Source: Sulfurovum sp.
GTDB taxonomy: Bacteria > Campylobacterota > Campylobacteria > Campylobacterales > Sulfurovaceae
Assembly (NCBI GenBank): GCA_026983895.1
Contig: JALSTF010000035.1
Location: 1 to 21,051 of the forward strand
Direction: 5' to 3'
Length of the DNA stretch: 21,051 nt
The notes beneath the pieces are model-generated. The model was given only the letters and a program-made list of their open reading frames with translations. It was not told the origin of the DNA and did no database searches. Each line of letters opens with the position of its first letter. Position 1 is the stretch's first letter. Position numbers and translations under genes: made by a program. Shown piece after piece: positions 16,871-21,051 of the stretch.

Positions 16871-17594
16871 CTGCGTTAGGGTCGAATCCAAACCCTCCGC
16901 CTCCAAAGTCCGGTGTTCCGAAACTCTGTGTGGCAAAACTCGGATCTGAGTGTCCGTGTTTGACCGATTCTCCCCTGAGCATCGTGATGTCCATTTTGGG
17001 GTCTATGCCTTTGGGACATACTGCGGTACACTCTCCGCATAAAGTACAGTCCCACACTCCATTATTTTGAATGTTGTCTATGATACCTTTGGCATCTTCT
17101 TCTCTCTTATCGACCGAATAACGGTAGGCACGTGTGAGTGCGAAAGGGCCCAGAAAGTCAGGATTGACCGCATAGACGGGGCAGGCTGAGTAACAGCTGT
17201 TGCACAGGATACAGTCAGTCTGCTTCTCCGTACGCTTCTCATCTTCATGTGTCAGTACTGCTTCCTGAAACTGATGCAGCCAGGTCATTCCTTTTTTCAG
17301 TGTCTCTTTCGCTTTATCTTTGTCCACTTTGAGGTCGCGAAGGACGGGATGGTACTGCAACGGTTCGATAACATCACCCGGCTTGACCTTGTAGGCACAG
17401 GCAAGCTCCTCTCTCCCGTTGACGCGTACCGCACAGGTCCCGCAGACCGAAGCACGGCATCCGGCCGAAAAAGTCAGGGTGGCATCCTGTGTCTCCTTGA
17501 TGTAGACCAGCGCACTCAGCAGAGGGATCTCCCCGGCGGGCAGGGTGTAGAGCTGGTGGGTGCCGGTTTTGCTGCGGAGTACTTTTATCTGCAT
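16863..17594 (-). CDS. sdhB: Succinate dehydrogenase/fumarate reductase iron-sulfur subunit
   Basis: This subunit carries electrons between the flavoprotein and the membrane quinone site. The 243-residue product has the [2Fe-2S] cysteines C46, C51, C54 and C66, the first [4Fe-4S] motif C128-x2-C131-x2-C134-x3-C138 and the last motif C183-x2-C186-x2-C189-x3-C193. C186 falls where classical enzymes with a [3Fe-4S] third cluster have a non-cysteine residue (V207 in E. coli FrdB), so a [4Fe-4S] third cluster is predicted, as in SdhE-type archaeal and epsilonproteobacterial enzymes. The C-terminus is a glycine/phenylalanine-rich tail (about 224-243) outside the conserved core. AAGGA precedes the ATG just after palindromic element E. 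No membrane or SdhE-type subunit gene follows. Confidence 0.93.
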   Translation of the reverse strand: MQIKVLRSKTGTHQLYTLPAGEIPLLSALVYIKETQDATLTFSAGCRASVCGTCAVRVNGREELACAYKVKPGDVIEPLQYHPVLRDLKVDKDKAKETLKKGMTWLHQFQEAVLTHEDEKRTEKQTDCILCNSCYSACPVYAVNPDFLGPFALTRAYRYSVDKREEDAKGIIDNIQNNGVWDCTLCGECTAVCPKGIDPKMDITMLRGESVKHGHSDPSFATQSFGTPDFGGGGFGFDPNAGV

Positions 17595-17609
17595 ACGATT
17601 TTCCTTTTT

Positions 17610-17677
17610 CGTAGGGTGGATTTATCCACCTTGAAACTGCATCTACTTGAATATGTGGTGGATAAATCCACCCTACG
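17610..17677. repeat. REP/BIME-like palindromic element E between sdhA and sdhB
   Basis: A perfect 21-base inverted repeat (17610-17630 and 17657-17677) with a 26-base centre. Each arm begins CGTAGGGTGGAT and is itself palindromic (GGTGGAT/ATCCACC, 2-base turn), with GTAG at its 5' foot. It sits between the sdhA stop and the sdhB ribosome-binding site, which starts about 4 bases after the element. Confidence 0.85.
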
Positions 17678-17694
17678 CGGAGGCTTTACATGTT

Positions 17695-19317
17695 TCATGC
17701 CATTTCCCTTTTCCACTGCAGTACGATATGTTTTTTGAAGTCGTCATTTTCATTTTCAAATCCGATTTTATAGTGCGCGCCACGGCTTTCATCTCTGGCG
17801 ATAGCAGCGGAGATGATGGCGGGGGCAAGCAAAAGTACATTTTGAAACTCAAGGAATTCGATGAGATTCTGGTTGTTCTCTCGGCTTTTATCGTGCAAGG
17901 CCATTGTTTTTTGATGTACCTGCATAGCGATCACTTCATTCAGAGCTTCCTTCAGTGTATGATTCTCCCGTACGATGCCGACCTTTTCGTAAAAAAGACT
18001 TCCCAGTGCTTCCCGGTAGGGATAAAAACTCTCTTGGCTCTCTTTTGCGAACAGTGCGTCGATCTCTCTGCGGTCCTTCTCCCGTTGGCTATCGTCTGTC
18101 GGCTTGGAGCTGGCATAGACGGCGTGTTTGTAGGCATTCTCACCGCAAAAGCGTCCGAATGCGGTGATTTCAAGCAGAGAGTTTCCTCCCAGACGGTTGG
18201 CCCCGTGCACTTTGGCATTGGAGCATTCACCCACAGCAAAACATCCCTTGATACCTGTGACTTCCAGGGCATGGTCCACATCTATCCCTCCCATCGAATA
18301 ATGGGCTACGGGTTTGATAGGGATGATCTCCTGTGCCGGGTCCACATGCTCATGCAGTTTACATAGGGCTACTTCTTGAGGCAGGAGTTCCATCAGCTTC
18401 TCTTCTCCCAGATGCCGGACATCGAGAAAAACACGCTGCCCCTCTTGCATCTGAGAGAAGATGGCGCGTGCCACTTCGTCTCTTGGTTTGAGTTCATCTA
18501 CAAAACGTTCCCCGGCTTCATTGAGCAGGTAGCCTCCTTCGCCCCGGGCACTCTCCGAGATAAGAATACAGGAATGTTTGAGTGCTGTCGGATGGAACTG
18601 TATGAATTCCATATCGCTTACTGCGCCGCCCGCACGAAGTACCGCAGCGATCCCATCTCCTGTCGCTCCGTACATGTTGGTCGTAAACCCGTGATAGATA
18701 CCGCCGTATCCACCGGTTGCCATCACAACTGATTTGGCATCGATCTGCTTGACCTCTCCCGTTCGGATATCAAGGAATGTCACACCCTTGATTGTATCTT
18801 CGGGAACGATGAGATTGAGGAGATAGTGTTCATCCAGAAAGGGTATGCCTTCTTTCAGACAGGTGTCATAAAGTGTATGCAGGATCTTCAGTCCGGTGTA
18901 GTCCTGTGCGTAACAGGCGCGTTTGGCAGAAGCACCACCCATTTGGCGTTGGGAGATGGAGAGGGTAGAGGGTAGAGGGTAGAGGGTAGATTTGTTGTTG
19001 GATATGTCTATTCTTGAGAAAGGAACGCCTATTTTTTCCAGCCATTCGATGGTCTTGGGGGCATCGGCGCACATGTGGCGTACCATCTCTTCGTCACAGA
19101 GGCCGTGGGCGGACTTGATGGTGTCGGCGATATGCAGGGAAACATGGTCCTCGCCTGCATTGCCGAGTGCCGCGTTCATTCCTCCCTGGGCCATGGAGGT
19201 CTGTGAATTGGTCGGGTACATTTTCCCCACGACCAAAACCGATGCACCGGCTTCTTTGGCGGCAAGTGCAGCGGAAAGCCCGGCACCGCCTGAGCCTATG
19301 ACCAGTACATCTACCAT
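17695..19317 (-). CDS. sdhA: Succinate dehydrogenase/fumarate reductase flavoprotein subunit
   Basis: The FAD-binding catalytic subunit, 540 residues. The dinucleotide fold GSGGAGLSAALAA (8-20) is at the N-terminus with no Tat or signal peptide, so it should face the cytoplasm. Conserved active-site segments are IQFHPTAL, RGEGGYLLNEAGERF, HYSMGGI and NRLGGNSLLE. The residue equivalent to the histidine that covalently holds FAD in classical enzymes is Q39 (NSQTSMAQGG), so FAD is probably non-covalent, as in NadB or TfrA. Residues about 103-122 include a low-complexity STLYPLPSTLS run encoded by a 7-base tandem repeat, placed just before the conserved QRQMGGASAKRACYAQD. The AAGGA ribosome-binding site is inside a perfect hairpin. 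Aspartate oxidase is an alternative from sequence alone, but the adjacent sdhB argues against it. Confidence 0.92.
   Translation of the reverse strand: MVDVLVIGSGGAGLSAALAAKEAGASVLVVGKMYPTNSQTSMAQGGMNAALGNAGEDHVSLHIADTIKSAHGLCDEEMVRHMCADAPKTIEWLEKIGVPFSRIDISNNKSTLYPLPSTLSISQRQMGGASAKRACYAQDYTGLKILHTLYDTCLKEGIPFLDEHYLLNLIVPEDTIKGVTFLDIRTGEVKQIDAKSVVMATGGYGGIYHGFTTNMYGATGDGIAAVLRAGGAVSDMEFIQFHPTALKHSCILISESARGEGGYLLNEAGERFVDELKPRDEVARAIFSQMQEGQRVFLDVRHLGEEKLMELLPQEVALCKLHEHVDPAQEIIPIKPVAHYSMGGIDVDHALEVTGIKGCFAVGECSNAKVHGANRLGGNSLLEITAFGRFCGENAYKHAVYASSKPTDDSQREKDRREIDALFAKESQESFYPYREALGSLFYEKVGIVRENHTLKEALNEVIAMQVHQKTMALHDKSRENNQNLIEFLEFQNVLLLAPAIISAAIARDESRGAHYKIGFENENDDFKKHIVLQWKREMA
18961..18988. 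repeat. Heptanucleotide tandem array within sdhA, four copies of GAGGGTA
   Basis: Four perfect 7-base units lie on the plus strand (TACCCTC on the coding strand), with imperfect flanks (GAGATGGA before, GA after). They fall within sdhA codons about 110-119. Because 7 is not a multiple of 3, any change of one or two units would shift the sdhA frame, whereas three units would keep it. As written the frame is open. Confidence 0.95.
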
Positions 19318-19340
19318 GAAAATTCCTTTTGGGAATTTTC
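19318..19340 (-). promoter_or_regulatory. Hairpin covering the sdhA ribosome-binding site
   Basis: On the minus strand GAAAATTCC and GGAATTTTC form a perfect 9-base-pair stem with a 5-base loop (CAAAA). The GGA of the Shine-Dalgarno AAGGA and the spacer right up to the ATG are in the 3' arm, so the fold would hide the initiation site. No ligand or protein target is known to me. Confidence 0.7.
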
Positions 19341-19378
19341 AAGTGAGGCGTGTTGGTATGCATTGCGTTGATCACCCA

Positions 19379-20323
19379 TTATGTATTTTCCTTCAAAAAA
19401 GAGCGGATGTTCGTCACAATACCTTCAAGAAGCTTTTTTCTTGCTTCTATGCTTGCCCATGCAATATGCGGTGTGATAAGCAGGCGTTCCTTGTGCTCTA
19501 TGTGCATCAGCCGGTTGTCGGCATCGATAGGCTCTTTTTCAAGGACATCGAGACCGGCATAGATCTCCCTTCTGTCAAGTTCATAAGCCAGGTCTGTTTC
19601 GTTGATGATCCCTCCTCGTCCAAGATTCAGCAGGATCGCTTTTTCTCTCAGAAGAGGAAGGTTCGTCTCGTTGATCAGTGCGTAAGTATGCTCATTGAGC
19701 GGTGCATGGATGGAAACAATGTCACTGGTGGAGAGGAGTACATTGAGCGGCTGCTGCAGATAGGGCTGGCCACTGTTCTCCCCGCTGGTGGAATAATAGC
19801 CTACATGTGCCCCGAATGCCGTGGCGATCTTTGCGACTTCCCGCCCAATGGTCCCCATACCGATGATCCCCCATTTTTTACCGGAGATTTCATGGAAAGG
19901 TTTTGAAACATCTGTAAAAAGCCCGGAGATGGTCCAAAGACCGCTCTGGACGGCATGGTCGTAATAGTTGATATGTTCGAGAAGGAAGAAGAGCATAGCA
20001 AAGGTATGCTGTACGACCGACTGGGTGGAGTATCCGGAAACGTTCTTGACGGTGATACCCAGTTTCCCGGCAGCTTCAAGATCGACATTGTTCATGCCTG
20101 TCGCTGCGATACAGACCAGTTCCAGTTTTGGACACTGCTGCAGCATCTCTCCTGTCAATACGACTTTGTTGCTGATCACCACCTGTGCATCCTGTATGCG
20201 GCCAAGTGTCTCATCCGGGTAGGTGGTCGTATAGCCTGTGACATCGCCGAACGCTTCCAGCGGGCTGAGGTCAAGGTCTTCACCCAGTGTCTCTGTATCG
20301 AGGATCACGATATTTTTTCTCAT
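19379..20323 (-). CDS. D-2-hydroxyacid dehydrogenase (hydroxypyruvate/glycerate type)
   Basis: An NAD(P)-dependent D-2-hydroxyacid dehydrogenase of 314 residues. The Rossmann motif GMGTIG is at 155-160, and the catalytic residues are R236 (NLGRGG), E264 (DVLEKEP) and H286 (TPHIAW). Overall it resembles hydroxypyruvate reductase/glycerate dehydrogenase (HprA-like), but D-lactate and phosphoglycerate dehydrogenases share these motifs; the lack of an ACT domain rules out a full SerA. The ribosome-binding site AAGGAG is strong. It lies 68 bases after purT and 61 bases before sdhA on the same strand. The exact substrate is open. Confidence 0.92.
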   Translation of the reverse strand: MRKNIVILDTETLGEDLDLSPLEAFGDVTGYTTTYPDETLGRIQDAQVVISNKVVLTGEMLQQCPKLELVCIAATGMNNVDLEAAGKLGITVKNVSGYSTQSVVQHTFAMLFFLLEHINYYDHAVQSGLWTISGLFTDVSKPFHEISGKKWGIIGMGTIGREVAKIATAFGAHVGYYSTSGENSGQPYLQQPLNVLLSTSDIVSIHAPLNEHTYALINETNLPLLREKAILLNLGRGGIINETDLAYELDRREIYAGLDVLEKEPIDADNRLMHIEHKERLLITPHIAWASIEARKKLLEGIVTNIRSFLKENT

Positions 20324-20391
20324 GTTATGCTCCTTGCAGGGTCATCATACTGCTTTTGGTTTTGGCCTGAATGCTCTTGCCTATGCCGGGT

Positions 20392-21051
20392 TTAGTGGTC
20401 ATCTATCTGTTCTACGATCTGTGTTGCCCGTATTTTGGCGGCTTCAACATCATTGTCAAGGACAAGGCTCACGGCCATACGGCGCCCGATGTGGGATTCC
20501 GGTTTTCCGAATACCCTGACGAAGGAGTTCTCAGAAAAGGCATCGTCCGGGATCTCAAGTACCGGTGTATGGCTTTCGTTCTTCGCCTTGTAGGCACCGC
20601 AGGCACCGCTTCCGTAGAAGGTGAAATCAAGCGGCAGACCGAGTACGGCTCTGACATGCAGTGCAAATTCGCTCTGGCTCTGGGTGATGAGTGTCACCAT
20701 GCCTGTATCGTGCGGGCGGGGGGAGAGTTCGGAGAAGTAGACCTCTTCGCCTTTGACGAAAAATTCCACACCGAAGATCCCGCGGCCGCCGAGTCCGTCA
20801 GTAACTGCTTTAGCGATTTCCTGTGCCTTTTTCAATGCTTCTGGATGCATGGGCATCGGCTGCCAGGAGAGGATGAAGTCGCCCTCTTTCTGTACATGCC
20901 CTATAGGCTCGCAGAAGACAGTCCCCGTTTCATTGCGTACGGTCAGCAGGGTGATCTCGTAGTCGAAAGGCACGAACTCCTCTACAATGAGTTCGCTTGC
21001 GTCGCCGCGTGCCTCTTTGGCGATCTCCCAGGATTTTTCGATGTCCTCGGG
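20392..21051 (-). CDS. purT: Formate-dependent phosphoribosylglycinamide formyltransferase 2 (C-terminal part)
   Basis: PurT uses ATP and formate to formylate GAR in purine synthesis, an alternative to the folate-dependent PurN. The gene runs off the right edge, so only the last 219 residues are visible. They include the ATP-grasp segments [50 protein letters not shown] and the C-terminal [20 protein letters not shown], all diagnostic for PurT rather than PurK. The stop is at 20392-20394. The downstream gap to the dehydrogenase is 68 bases with no clear terminator. Confidence 0.96.
   Translation of the reverse strand, partial: PEDIEKSWEIAKEARGDASELIVEEFVPFDYEITLLTVRNETGTVFCEPIGHVQKEGDFILSWQPMPMHPEALKKAQEIAKAVTDGLGGRGIFGVEFFVKGEEVYFSELSPRPHDTGMVTLITQSQSEFALHVRAVLGLPLDFTFYGSGACGAYKAKNESHTPVLEIPDDAFSENSFVRVFGKPESHIGRRMAVSLVLDNDVEAAKIRATQIVEQIDDH

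Noticed and set aside
17610..17677. Reading element E and the other palindromes as intrinsic terminators.
   Set aside because: None is followed by a T-tract, they lie between genes that should be co-transcribed, and they share terminal sequences, so a repeat family explains them better.

Overview
The window looks like a chromosomal piece of a Campylobacterota (epsilonproteobacterial) genome, most likely a Sulfurovum-like sulfur oxidiser. The basis is gene content, moderate GC, sigma70 -10 boxes of the TATAAT type in AT-rich surroundings without clear -35 boxes, a CI-repressor-like mini regulator typical of the group, and a rqcH / cdsA / ispC / ... / tsaD order matching the Campylobacter jejuni Cj1349c-Cj1344c block as I recall it. 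Species assignment is inference.

Layout. 1-3729 (+): end of rpoC with a strong terminator, then rpsL, rpsG and fusA, with no tuf after fusA. 3730-4981: a structured fusA 3' region, an unrecognised small acidic protein (+), a DUF2853 protein (-) and a CI-like HTH protein (-). 4981-9117 (-): a tight gyrB / degenerate GGDEF-EAL membrane protein / queF unit. 9400-12927 (-): cdsA, ispC, a small serine hydrolase and tsaD. 12971-14353 (-): an NFACT/RqcH protein, with promoters diverging from leuC. 14530-16866 (+): leuC, a small membrane protein with an HEGGH metalloprotease-like motif, and a hotdog thioesterase. 16863-21051 (-): purT (cut by the window edge), a D-2-hydroxyacid dehydrogenase, and the flavoprotein and iron-sulfur subunits of an atypical succinate dehydrogenase/fumarate reductase with no membrane anchor gene in the window.

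Most of this is housekeeping: translation, DNA topology, queuosine and t6A tRNA modification, isoprenoid and phospholipid precursors, leucine, purines, ribosome quality control. The unusual layer lies over it between about 9.3 and 19.3 kb. There are at least four complete and one partial dispersed palindromic elements built from inverted arms starting GTAG or GCAG, resembling REP/BIME elements mobilised by RAYT transposases. They sit just upstream of the Shine-Dalgarno sites of tsaD, the hydrolase and sdhB, in the rqcH leader, and in one case in frame inside the rqcH coding sequence. Two heptanucleotide tandem arrays are also present: one directly after the tsaD stop, the other inside sdhA, where loss or gain of one 7-base unit would shift the frame.

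Other points of interest are sdhA lacking the usual FAD-linking histidine, sdhB with an extra cysteine at its third cluster, an sdhA ribosome-binding site buried in a perfect hairpin, and a GGDEF-EAL protein with both active sites degraded.
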